Part shown: positions 1 to 7,572 of the stretch, in pieces | Layout of the letters: each line of letters starts with the position of its first letter | How positions within the stretch are numbered: position 1 is the first letter of the stretch | Source of the DNA: Myxococcales bacterium | GTDB lineage: Bacteria; Myxococcota_A; Polyangia; Polyangiales; Polyangiaceae | Assembly: GCA_021778125.1 (NCBI GenBank) | Contig: JAJYCT010000017.1 | Location: 1-32,682, forward strand | Direction: 5' to 3' | Length of the DNA: 32,682 bases | The notes under the pieces: generated by a model | Database searches by the model: none | What the model saw: only the letters and a program-made list of their open reading frames with translations | What the model was told of the DNA's origin: nothing | Translations under genes and position numbers: made by a program

Positions 1-934
1 TCGCTACGCCGCCGCGGTCGCCCGGCACCTCGGCGTGAAGCACCACGTGCTCGAGGTGGACGCGCGGGCGTTCGTCGACGGCATCGCGCCGGCGCTGACC
101 CACCTGGAGGACCTGCTCTCGGAGCCCATCGCGGTGCCCAACTTCCTGCTGGCGCGCGAGGCCTCGCGCTCGTGCGACGTGCTGTTCACGGGCGAGGGAG
201 GCGATCCGTCCTTCGGGGGCCCCAAGAACGTCGGCATGCTCCTCACGCGCGCGTACGCCTCGTCGCCTCGGGCCCCGTCGCTCGCCGAGGCGTACATGAC
301 GGCCCACCACCACCTCGCCGACGACCTCGATCTCGCCCTCACGCCCGGGTGGCGCGCCCTCCACGACCGGGCCGAGCTCTCGCGGACGTTGAACACGCAC
401 CTGCGGCCCGCGCGGCGTGGCGGCGGGGCGCCGAGCCTGGTCGCCGCCATGATGCGCGCCAACCTCGTGCTCAAGGGGGGGAACAACATCCTCGTGAAGG
501 TCTCCAAGATGGTTGGCGCTCACGACGTGGCGCTCCGCTCGCCGCTCTTCGACCGGGACGTCGTCGAGCTGGCCCTGACGATCCCGTCCTGGCACAAGCT
601 CTGGGGCACCGACGAAAAGACGGTGCTCAAGCGGGCGGCGCTCCGCTCGCTACCGCGGAGCGTCGTCGAGCGCCCCAAGCGCGGGATGGCGGTGCCGCTG
701 CGCGACTGGTTCGGCGGGGCGCTGGGCGAGGTGGCGCGCGACACGCTGACGCCGCGCGCCGTGCGCGATCGGGGGATCTTCCGCTGGGCGTACGTGGAGC
801 GCCTGCTCCGTCTCGAGCGCCTGCCCACCGACCTGGCGCGGACGCGCACGCCGGAGAAGCTGTGGCTGGTGCTCGTCACCGAGCTGCACCAGCGCGCGCT
901 CGAGCGTCTCGTCCGCACGCCGAGGGCAGCGTGA
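1..934 (+). CDS. Asparagine synthetase-family protein, C-terminal part (5' end outside window)
   Basis: The frame is open from base 2, so the start lies upstream; the ATG used by the ORF track (base 35) is probably internal. What is visible matches the C-terminal synthetase half of the asparagine synthase family, which adenylates a carboxylate and amidates it. The motif GEGGDPSFGG corresponds to the family's GEGxDExFgGY, and the tail LFDRDVVELAL...KTVLKRAALRSLPRSVVERPKRGMAVPL...W is typical of the domain end. The DE of the usual motif is replaced by DP, so the substrate may not be aspartate. The N-terminal glutaminase domain and the SGGxDS pyrophosphate loop would be upstream and cannot be judged. 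The stop overlaps the next start (GTGA), which suggests translational coupling. Such homologues also act in peptide and natural-product tailoring. The family call is secure; the substrate is unknown. Confidence 0.82.
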   Translation, partial: RYAAAVARHLGVKHHVLEVDARAFVDGIAPALTHLEDLLSEPIAVPNFLLAREASRSCDVLFTGEGGDPSFGGPKNVGMLLTRAYASSPRAPSLAEAYMTAHHHLADDLDLALTPGWRALHDRAELSRTLNTHLRPARRGGGAPSLVAAMMRANLVLKGGNNILVKVSKMVGAHDVALRSPLFDRDVVELALTIPSWHKLWGTDEKTVLKRAALRSLPRSVVERPKRGMAVPLRDWFGGALGEVARDTLTPRAVRDRGIFRWAYVERLLRLERLPTDLARTRTPEKLWLVLVTELHQRALERLVRTPRAA

Positions 935-1659
935 GGGGCGCGCTCGACGGCGCGATCAACGAGGCCTCCGCCGCGCTGCGGAGCACCTGCCGGGCCTTCA
1001 CGGGCGCGAACCTGTACCACGCCGTGCTCCGCCTCAGGCCCGAGGCGCGCGGCGCGTGGACGCTCGCGCGGTTCGTCGATGAGGCCCTGGGCCGGCGCCT
1101 GCGGCGAGGCCCGATCGAGGGGCTGCTTCCGCCGCCGCGTCGTCGGCCCGGCTGGCGCCCCTCCGGCCTCGCACGGCAGGAGCGAGACGCGTGCTTCCCG
1201 GCCGCCATCCTTCTGGTCGACCGCCCCGCCATCGTCGATCTGTTCGTGGCCTCGGGGGCGCTTGTGCAGGCGCGGGTCGCCGTGGTGTGCGTCGACGGCA
1301 GCCCCGGCCACGTCATCGGCTGGCTGCGCCGGGGGATGAAGGCGGGACACCGCGCCCCCGTCGGCTACCTGCACGACGCCCAGACCGTGCTCTACCCGTT
1401 CCTGCTCGAGCCGCTCGCGACGCTGAGCCGGCTCGAGCGCGGCTCGCGCATCGCGTACCGCGATCTCGGCATCGGTCCCGGCCGCCCGCTGCGCGATCCG
1501 CTGGGAATCGCGCGCCGGGTCGCCGCGGGCGCCACGTCGCTCGAGGAGGTGCCTCCGAGCAGCCTGGTCGCCTACGCCTGTCAGGAGCTGCTGCGCATGG
1601 TTGCTCCCGACCCCATGCTGCTGCCGATGACGGCCGCGATCGGGTCTGGGCTACAATGA
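931..1659 (+). CDS. Unknown protein coupled to the asparagine-synthetase-like gene
   Basis: The GTG at 931 overlaps the preceding TGA as GTGA, so I prefer it to the much earlier start in the ORF track, whose extra part lies antisense-like over the upstream gene. The product is about 242 residues with no signal peptide. The central part (AAILLVDRPAIVDLFVAS, then VAVVCVDGSP and APVGYLHDAQTVLYPF) looks like alternating beta strands and helices. It is loosely reminiscent of a TOPRIM-like or nucleotide-binding fold, but I cannot assign a family. Tight coupling to the synthetase and a 6-base gap to the cupin gene suggest a shared pathway. No transmembrane segment or metal-binding cluster is evident. 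Confidence 0.7.
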   Translation: MRGALDGAINEASAALRSTCRAFTGANLYHAVLRLRPEARGAWTLARFVDEALGRRLRRGPIEGLLPPPRRRPGWRPSGLARQERDACFPAAILLVDRPAIVDLFVASGALVQARVAVVCVDGSPGHVIGWLRRGMKAGHRAPVGYLHDAQTVLYPFLLEPLATLSRLERGSRIAYRDLGIGPGRPLRDPLGIARRVAAGATSLEEVPPSSLVAYACQELLRMVAPDPMLLPMTAAIGSGLQ

Positions 1660-1665
1660 GCCGAA

Positions 1666-2304
1666 ATGGATCCGAGTCCTGGTGCGTCCTTCGGCGCGAG
1701 AGTGTTCCCGCCGGAGCTCCCCGCGGTGGTCGAGGCCTCCGCGAGCGATCTCTATTTCTACAGGGCGTTCATCGGCCGGCACGCGGTGCAAGTCGAGCGA
1801 GGCGACTGCGCGTTCCTCCTGTCGGCCGACGAGAAGACCGCCGAGCTTCGCCGTGGCCCAGCGACGGTCGACAGTCGGCGCTTCGCCGTCGTGGTGCGGG
1901 GCTACATGCCCGACGACCGGAGCTGCGCGCTCGTGACGGGTACGCACCTGCCGTACATCAACGGCTGCTCCAGCCGGCAGGTCTTCCCGCCGGAGAGGCC
2001 GGGCGATCCGACGCTCCAGCTGCTGACGGTGCCCCCGTTCTGCTCGGAGCAGGCCCACCACGTGCACCCGACAACGCGCGTCGTGTACGTGCTGCGCGGG
2101 CGCGGACGCTGCGTCGTCGGGATGCCGAGGAGGTCGGTGAGCGAGGAGCTCACCGCCGGGACGGTCGTGATCCTCGAGAAGATGTGCCCGCACCACTTCG
2201 AGACCGACGACGAGGGGTTGACCGTGCTGCCGGTCCACGTCTTCAGCTCCGTGCCGGGCACCGAGACGTCGCACCCGATGTACGCCGGCACGCACCGGAC
2301 GTGA
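1666..2304 (+). CDS. Cupin-domain protein
   Basis: The 212-residue product has a single recognisable cupin barrel in its C-terminal half. Motif 1 is HHVHPTTRVVYVLRGRGRCVVG, close to the G(X)5HXH(X)3-4E(X)6G pattern, with Arg where the family Glu usually sits. Motif 2 is GTVVILEKMCPHHFETDDEGL, where a His follows Pro as in other cupins. The His residues could hold a metal. No signal peptide is visible. It starts 6 bases after the preceding stop and is the last gene of a three-gene + strand group with the asparagine-synthetase-like protein. Cupins range from isomerases and dioxygenases to storage or sensing proteins, so no reaction can be named. An enzyme tailoring the same product as the upstream synthetase is an inference only. 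Confidence 0.75.
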   Translation: MDPSPGASFGARVFPPELPAVVEASASDLYFYRAFIGRHAVQVERGDCAFLLSADEKTAELRRGPATVDSRRFAVVVRGYMPDDRSCALVTGTHLPYINGCSSRQVFPPERPGDPTLQLLTVPPFCSEQAHHVHPTTRVVYVLRGRGRCVVGMPRRSVSEELTAGTVVILEKMCPHHFETDDEGLTVLPVHVFSSVPGTETSHPMYAGTHRT

Positions 2305-2339
2305 GCGCCGCCGCGCCGCGCGCAGCGTACGCGGGCGCC

Positions 2340-3029
2340 TCAGGGCCGCGCGGGCGCGGGAGGGGGCGGCACCAGCGGCGCTTCCGACATCACCGGCGCC
2401 TCCCGCGCGACCTGCCCGAGCACGTCGAGCTTCAGGCCGCCGAGGATCCGCGCCCTGGCGAACGCCAGGCGCGACGACAGGATCGCCTCGTCGCTCGCCC
2501 CGTCGACGCGCGTCGAGAAGTCGAACAGGACGCACTTGCGCAGGAAGCCCCCGAACGCCATCACGTGTCCCACGATCGGGCTACCGGGGCCCGCGCCGGG
2601 CTCCACGGCGACCACGATGCGCGTGTCGTAGTTCTCGAGCGTCACGTCGACCGCGTCCTCGAGCGTCTGCATCGGCCCCGCCGGCACCAGCTTGCGCGCG
2701 CGCGCGATCGCCTCGCACTGGGCGCGCCCGACCAGCTCGTCGGCGTGCGCCACGAGCGCCATGACGCGCGACTGGGTCGGCGCGTGCGTCGCGATTAGCT
2801 CGGGGCGCGTGTGGTCGTCGATGCGCCACGTTGGCCCGTCCGGAAGCGGCACCGACAGCCCGAGGCGCCTGGAGTGGTAGCGGGGCAGCGGACGTGGATC
2901 GTCCCCGAACGCCACGGCAGGCGATCGGCCCGACGCCTTCTGGGTCGCGGGAGGCGGCGGCGTTGCGGCGCACGCGGCGAGCGCGAGGCCCGCGAGCAGG
3001 CCGAGCAGGGCCCGGCCCGCGCCCGTCAC
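2340..3029 (-). CDS. Putative lipoprotein, unknown function
   Basis: The N-terminus TGAGRALLGLLAGLALAAC is a lipoprotein signal with an LAAC lipobox. The mature part begins Pro/Thr-rich and ends in a Pro/Ala tail (APLVPPPPAPARP). I place the start at the GTG at 3029, which overlaps the ilvE stop as GTGA and leaves a compact signal peptide; the ORF track uses a GTG at 3044, which remains possible. The mature domain of about 190 residues matches no family I recognise. A strand-rich segment with RIVVAVEPG...VGHVMAFGG resembles small periplasmic folds seen in other deltaproteobacterial lipoproteins. It is probably co-transcribed with ilvE, with no obvious functional link. Confidence 0.72.
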   Translation of the reverse strand: MTGAGRALLGLLAGLALAACAATPPPPATQKASGRSPAVAFGDDPRPLPRYHSRRLGLSVPLPDGPTWRIDDHTRPELIATHAPTQSRVMALVAHADELVGRAQCEAIARARKLVPAGPMQTLEDAVDVTLENYDTRIVVAVEPGAGPGSPIVGHVMAFGGFLRKCVLFDFSTRVDGASDEAILSSRLAFARARILGGLKLDVLGQVAREAPVMSEAPLVPPPPAPARP

Positions 3030-3946
3030 ACCTTCGTGAGCCACTCGGGGTGCGACGTGTCGCTGCCGCGCGCGACCTCGAAGAACCGGGCCTGAAGGCG
3101 CTTGGTCAAGGGGCCGATCGTCCCGTCACCGACGGTGCGGTTGTCGACCTCGCGCACCGGCGTGACCTCGGCCGCGGTCCCGGTGAAGAAGACCTCGTCG
3201 GCGAGCCAGAGCTGGTCGCGCGTGAGGCGGCACTCGCTCACGGTCAACCCGAGCTCGCGGGCGAGCGTGATGACCGTGTCGCGCGTGATGCCTTCGAGGA
3301 TCGAGCAGGACAGGTCGGGTGTGTGAAGGACGCCCTTGCGCACGACGAAGATGTTCTCGCCCGAGCCCTCGCTCACGTAGCCGCTGGAGTCGAGCAGGAT
3401 GGCCTCGTCGTAGCCGGCGAGCTTGGCCTCGCGCTTGGCCAGGACGCTGTTGGTGTACTGGCCGGTCATCTTGGCCTTGGCCAGGCCGATGTTGATGTGG
3501 TGGCGCGCGAACGAGCTGATCTTGGCGCGGATGCCGCTCTTGAGGGCCTCCTCGCCGAGGTACGCGCCCCACTTCCACGCGATGACGGCCGTGCGCACGG
3601 GGTTGTTCGGGGCGTAGATGCCCATCGCGCCCTCGCCGACGTAGACCATCGGCCGGAGGTACCCCTCGGGCATGCCGTTGACGCGCAGCGTCTCGACGCA
3701 CGCAGCCATGACCTGCTCGCGCGTGAACTCTGGCTTGAGCAGGCACATCTTGCAGGAGTCGAACAGGCGATCGACGTGCTCGCGCAGCCGGAACACGTAG
3801 GTCTGGCCGTCGGCGCGCTTGTACGCGCGGATCCCCTCGAACGCCGCCAGCCCGTAGTGCAGCGAGTGCGTGAGGATATGGACGTTGGCGGCGTCCCAAT
3901 CGACGAGCTGCCCGTCGAGCCAGACCTTCTTCACCTTGTCGACCAT
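3026..3946 (-). CDS. ilvE: Branched-chain amino acid aminotransferase
   Basis: IlvE is a class IV PLP enzyme that transfers the amino group between glutamate and the keto acids of Leu, Ile and Val, in the cytoplasm. At 306 residues it has the usual length. Family landmarks are clear: HSLHYGLAAFEGIRAY near residues 27-42, AKAK(159)MTGQYTNS with Lys159 as the likely Schiff-base lysine, GYVSEGSGENIF at 189-200, LEGITRD at 217-223 and the TGTAAEVTPV phosphate-binding loop at 255-264. The ATG at 3946 has a good Shine-Dalgarno (GGGAGG, 4 bases upstream). The downstream lipoprotein overlaps its stop. Function is confident; no attenuator or regulatory leader is visible in the roughly 100 bases upstream. 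Confidence 0.95.
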   Translation of the reverse strand: MVDKVKKVWLDGQLVDWDAANVHILTHSLHYGLAAFEGIRAYKRADGQTYVFRLREHVDRLFDSCKMCLLKPEFTREQVMAACVETLRVNGMPEGYLRPMVYVGEGAMGIYAPNNPVRTAVIAWKWGAYLGEEALKSGIRAKISSFARHHINIGLAKAKMTGQYTNSVLAKREAKLAGYDEAILLDSSGYVSEGSGENIFVVRKGVLHTPDLSCSILEGITRDTVITLARELGLTVSECRLTRDQLWLADEVFFTGTAAEVTPVREVDNRTVGDGTIGPLTKRLQARFFEVARGSDTSHPEWLTKV

Positions 3947-4049
3947 GGCGCCTCCCTCGGGGGTTCAGGGGCGAACGCGCGGCAGCCTAGTCGGGCGACG
4001 TGAGGTCTGCCAGGAGCAATCGCAATGACGCGAAGCGGCGGGGTGACGG

Positions 4050-4838
4050 TCACCGGGGGGCCGCCCGGGCGAGCCAGAGGGCGAGCAGGTGCGCCAGCAG
4101 ATCGATCGCCGCGTCCGACGACGTCGTGACGGTGGTCGCGCCGGCGCCGCCGGACACCGCCGCCCGCCCGGAGGCCTTGCGCGTCACCAGGCGCTCGTCG
4201 AAGGCGGCCCCCGGCGCCCGCTCGCGCAAGGCGGTCACGGCGCGGCGGAAGTTCTCGGACTCGGTTGCGGCCACCGCCGGCCCCAGGCTCCCCCAGGCGG
4301 TCCCGTGCTCGCGCAGGATCCAGGGCGTGGCCCCGCTGCGCCGGAACGCGTAGAGCACGCCCTCGCGCTCCTCCGACGAGGTGTGCGCCCGCGTCGTGAC
4401 GGTCTTGGTCATCGACAGGCCGCTCGTCAGCAGGGCGCGGCTCATCGAGAACTTCGACTCCTGCGTCCGGCTCTCGGTGTCGGTCCGGCGCCGGTGGACG
4501 GCGGCGATCAGGGCGACGATGTCGCCGTACGGCAGCGCAGCCTCGTCGCCGTCGAGCGCCACGGCGCCGTCCTCGAGCCTGAAGCGGCGCATCGCGACCA
4601 TCGCGCCCGAGCTCACGACGGCCGCCGCGTCGCACGCGACGGCCCGGTGGCCGCGTCCGCGCAGGCGCGCGAGCAGATCGAGCGCCTGCGCCCTGTCGGG
4701 CGTCGTGCGCACGAGGGCCGGCAGCCCCGCCGCGAGCAGCAGGCGCGCGTCGTACGCGCTCGTCCCGAGATCCGCGGCGAGGGCCGCAGCCTCGGCGTCC
4801 ACCGTGCCCGCGAGCTCGGCGAGGGCGACGGCGAACAC
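4050..4838 (-). CDS. Conserved-looking hypothetical protein
   Basis: I choose the GTG at 4838, two bases after the stop of the upstream lipoprotein gene; an ATG at 4868 inside that gene is the alternative. The product is about 262 residues. The first 75 residues (VALAELAGTVDAEAAALAADLGTSAYDARLLLAAGLPALV) form a helical segment followed by a compact alpha/beta region ending in RGHRAVACDAAAVV. A central segment is rich in Ser/Thr and charged residues (RRRTDTESRTQESKFSMSRALLTSGLSMTKT), and a Ser/Thr/Ala stretch precedes the hydrophobic C-terminus LLAHLLALWLA. The family is not recognised and no catalytic motif is visible. The much longer ORF-track entry (685 aa) continues backwards through the lipoprotein and glycosylase genes in a shadow frame. 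Confidence 0.68.
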   Translation of the reverse strand: MFAVALAELAGTVDAEAAALAADLGTSAYDARLLLAAGLPALVRTTPDRAQALDLLARLRGRGHRAVACDAAAVVSSGAMVAMRRFRLEDGAVALDGDEAALPYGDIVALIAAVHRRRTDTESRTQESKFSMSRALLTSGLSMTKTVTTRAHTSSEEREGVLYAFRRSGATPWILREHGTAWGSLGPAVAATESENFRRAVTALRERAPGAAFDERLVTRKASGRAAVSGGAGATTVTTSSDAAIDLLAHLLALWLARAAPR

Positions 4839-4840
4839 GG

Positions 4841-5826
4841 CTACTGCGGGGCGACCGTGGGCGCACATGTCGACACACCGGCGCCCACGATGTCGAAGCC
4901 GATGCTCATCATGTACGAGGTGTCGATCGCGCCGGTCGCCGGATCGTAGTCGGTCACGTCGCTGCCGCCGGAGCCGAGCTGGCCCTGCGACGTGTAGAGG
5001 TAGAAGTGCCCACCCCAGAACGAGAAGGCCCAGTCCTGCGGCGTCTGCACGCCCGTCATCGGCACCGGGGTCGGGGTGGCGCCGCTCGTCTTGGTGATCT
5101 GCGCGACGTAGACGGGGCGGGTGGTGAAGAAGCCGAAGAGGCGCCCGTCGCCGGTGCCGGTGAGCTCCGCGGCCACGCCGGCGAGCGAGCCGCTGAACGG
5201 CCCGATGGGGCCGACGGCGCCCTTGCCGAAGTCGACCAGGCCGAGGCCCGAGCCCGTGCCCGCCATGCCGTTGCCGACGCCGTCGACGTAGAGCGTCTCT
5301 GCGTTGCCGCCGGTGCTGTCGGTCGAGTAGCCCATGCCGATGCGGTACCAGCCCGACGGTAGCGTGAGCACCGGCTGGGGGCTGCAGCTGCCGTCGCGGG
5401 TGCTGACCTTGTAGACGGCGCCGGCGGTGTCGGTGCCGGTCGTCTGGTCGGACTGCACGTAGTTGACGTACGCGTCGGCGTTGCGGTCGATGGCCATCGA
5501 GTTGGGCTGCATCGACGTCGCGCACTGCAGGGGGCCGATCTTGGTGAACTGCTGGAGGTTGGGCGCGAAGCTGTAGAGGTCGTTCTGTGCCGAGAGCACG
5601 TAGACGAAGTCGGTCGCCTGCCCACTGCACCCGCTGCCACCGCCGCTGCTGCTGCCGCCGGTACCCGAGTCGCCCAGCAGGCCCCCGCTTCCGCTCCCTC
5701 CGCTCTGCTGCCGCCTCCGCTGCTGCTGCCTCCGCCGCCGCCTTCGAAGCCCGAGGTCTGCGACGAGCCGCCGCAGGCGAGCGGCACGAGCAGCGGCAGG
5801 AGAAGGGCGAGGGGTGCGGCGCGCAT
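4841..5826 (-). CDS. Lipoprotein with apparent frameshift in a Gly/Ser linker
   Basis: The gene starts at the ATG at 5826 with a clean lipoprotein signal (MRAAPLALLLPLLVPLACGG, lipobox PLAC) and runs into a Gly/Ser linker. Near 5700-5712 the frame must change: the signal-peptide frame turns into Ala/Arg/Thr-rich shadow sequence, while the real domain (DFVYVLSAQNDLYSFAPNLQQFTKIGPLQC...) continues in another frame. Restoring one base, so that AGCAGAGC reads as AGCAGCAGC, gives an uninterrupted linker GGGSSSGGSGSGG. The ORF-track entry 4841-5599 therefore begins at an internal GTG. The 250-residue domain looks like a beta-propeller or strand-repeat exoprotein (repeated DxDG-like turns, aromatic strands) of unknown role. 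Either the gene is decaying or switchable, or the sequence has an indel error. Confidence 0.68.
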
Positions 5827-5913
5827 GAACGGAAGGTAGCAGCGCCGCGCCGCGCGGGACAATCGAGCCATCCCCGTGGACGAGGGGACCCCGGCGTGGT
5901 CAGTTCCCGGCCG

Positions 5914-6543
5914 ATGAAGCCCGACAAGGCGACCCGCGCGCTGCGCGTGCTGCACTCGGAGCTCGACGCGTGCACGGCGTGCCCGAGGATGATCGGCCCC
6001 GTCGTCCACGGGCCGCCCGTGGCCAGCCCGGTGGTGCTCGTCGGGCAGGCGCCGGGGCCGCGCGAGGGCTCGTTCGGGCGGCCGTTCGCGTGGACGGCGG
6101 GGCGCACGATGTTCCGCTGGTTCCAGGAGTCGCTGGGCGTCGACGAGGAAACGTTCCGGGCGCGCGTCTACATCGCCGCGGTGGCGCGCTGCTTTCCCGG
6201 CAAGGCCAGCGGCGGCGGCGACCGCCGGCCCGACGCCGACGAGGTCGAGCGGTGCCGGACGTGGCTCGAGCGCGAAGTGGCGATCCTCCGCCCCGAGCTC
6301 GTCCTCGCCGTGGGGACCCTCGCGATCGAGCAGGTGTTCGCGACGAAGCAGAAGCTGTCCGACGTCGTCGGCGTCGTGCGGCGCGTGCCCTGGCACGGAC
6401 TCGAGGTCGATGCGATCGCGCTGCCTCACCCGAGCGGGGCGTCGCCGTGGCACAAGGTCGAGCCGGGCAAGGCGCTGCTCGCAGGGGCGCTGCGCGCGGT
6501 CGGGCGCCACCCGGCCATGCGGCGCGCGCTCGCCGGGTCCTGA
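5914..6543 (+). CDS. Uracil-DNA glycosylase family protein (Fe-S type)
   Basis: Enzymes of this superfamily (COG1573 type) excise uracil from DNA to start base-excision repair. The 209-residue product shows motif A as VGQAPGPREGSFGRPF (43-58) and motif B as LPHPSGASPW (170-179). Four cysteines (C20, C23, C93, C114) sit in the CxxC...C...C arrangement that ligates a 4Fe-4S cluster in family 4 and 5 enzymes. The conserved YIAAVARCFPG and AVGTLAIEQVF segments are also present. Motif A begins GQAPG rather than GEAPG, so it may be a subfamily of its own. I use the ATG at 5914; an in-frame GTG near 5896 would add six residues. It is divergent from the frameshifted lipoprotein gene, with 87 bases between. 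Confidence 0.85.
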   Translation: MKPDKATRALRVLHSELDACTACPRMIGPVVHGPPVASPVVLVGQAPGPREGSFGRPFAWTAGRTMFRWFQESLGVDEETFRARVYIAAVARCFPGKASGGGDRRPDADEVERCRTWLEREVAILRPELVLAVGTLAIEQVFATKQKLSDVVGVVRRVPWHGLEVDAIALPHPSGASPWHKVEPGKALLAGALRAVGRHPAMRRALAGS

Positions 6544-6555
6544 GAGGGCGGCCCG

Positions 6556-7572
6556 TCAGGTGCGGCGCGCGAGGGCGCGCCGCGCCCTCGTCATGAGGAC
6601 GAACGCCGCCCGGCGCCAGAAGGGGCGCAGGTATGCGGCCTGGAGGAGGACGGCAAGCGCGATGAGGACGGCCCGCACGCCCTCGGTGCGCCGGTAGAGC
6701 TGCTCGACGTCGAAGGGCACGCTCGGGTCGGGCGTGGTGATGTTCTTGTAGAAGATGTCGAAGGCGAGGGTGACGCCGAGCTCGTTCAGGATGAGCGCGA
6801 GCGCGACGCCGTACGCGAGCGCAATGGCGCGCCGCCACGCGGGCCGGAACGTGAGCAGCGACGCGCACGCGCTCAGGCCCAGCAGGGAGAAGCCCGTCAT
6901 GTACGCCGCGCGCAGCACGTCCCTGGGTGCGAAGTCCGCGCGGAAGCTCACGTAGACGCCCAGGCGCACGACGAGCAGCGTCGACACGAACGCGGCGAAG
7001 ACCAGGAAGGCGAGGTCCCGGCGGCGCGCGACGACGAGCTCGCGCCAGGCGCGCCCGATCGACCCGCGTCCGGCGCTCCGGCCCGCGGTGCGCGGCTCGG
7101 CGGGGTGCACGGCGAGGCCGCCCTGCAAGAGCTCCTGGATCGAACGCTCGGCCTCGGCGAGGCGTCCGGCCATCGTGCGCACGAGCGCGACGGCGACGCG
7201 CGGGCGGCGCTCGCGCAGGTCGTCGAACACCGCGTCGGGCAGCACGAGCGCCTCGACCTCGCCCAGGGCGACGACCGTGGCCGAGCGAAGCTCCCCGGTG
7301 ACCGACGACATCTCGCCGAACGCGCTGCCGGGGCCGAAGCGCCCGAGCTCCTCACGCTCGCCCTTGCGGGGCTCGAGCGACGCCCCGGCCTCGCCGCGCA
7401 GCACGACGAAGACGTCGGCCCCCGCCTCGAGCTCGGCGACGATCCGCTCCCCCCGCGCGTAGCGAGCACGCCGCCCGCGGCGGGCGACGTCGGCGATCGT
7501 CGCGTCGTCGAGGCTCGCGAGGTATGGGACGCGCCGCACGAGCGCGAGCTCCGCGGGGGTGAGCTCGCTCAT
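6556..7572 (-). CDS. Cyclic-nucleotide-binding domain membrane protein (second of a pair)
   Basis: The start at 7572 overlaps the upstream stop as ATGA; the ORF track starts 24 bases earlier. The 338-residue product has a cyclic-nucleotide-binding fold at about 15-130, with a phosphate-binding-cassette-like FGEMSSVTGELRSATVVA at 85-102, so cAMP or c-di-GMP binding is plausible. A linker of about 50 residues follows, then a membrane domain at about 185-320 with four probable helices (AFLVFAAFVSTLLVVRLGVYV, YMTGFSLLGLSACASLL, IALAYGVALALILNELGVTLAFDIF, AVLIALAVLLQAAYL). ILNELGVTLAFDIF aligns with GLVFDEFAIFWN of its neighbour, so the two are diverged tandem duplicates. The neighbour's HxHHFNYG motif is missing here. 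No DNA-binding or channel pore motif is seen; the output is unknown. Confidence 0.78.
   Translation of the reverse strand: MSELTPAELALVRRVPYLASLDDATIADVARRGRRARYARGERIVAELEAGADVFVVLRGEAGASLEPRKGEREELGRFGPGSAFGEMSSVTGELRSATVVALGEVEALVLPDAVFDDLRERRPRVAVALVRTMAGRLAEAERSIQELLQGGLAVHPAEPRTAGRSAGRGSIGRAWRELVVARRRDLAFLVFAAFVSTLLVVRLGVYVSFRADFAPRDVLRAAYMTGFSLLGLSACASLLTFRPAWRRAIALAYGVALALILNELGVTLAFDIFYKNITTPDPSVPFDVEQLYRRTEGVRAVLIALAVLLQAAYLRPFWRRAAFVLMTRARRALARRT

Noticed and set aside
4050-6107. 685-aa ORF on the - strand
   Set aside because: It fuses the 262-aa protein to antisense sequence of the glycosylase gene and an off-frame reading of the lipoprotein.
5056-6510. 484-aa minus-strand ORF starting opposite the glycosylase
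   Set aside because: Only its middle contains the true lipoprotein signal (MRAAPLALL...); the rest is shadow on one side and missense after the frameshift on the other.
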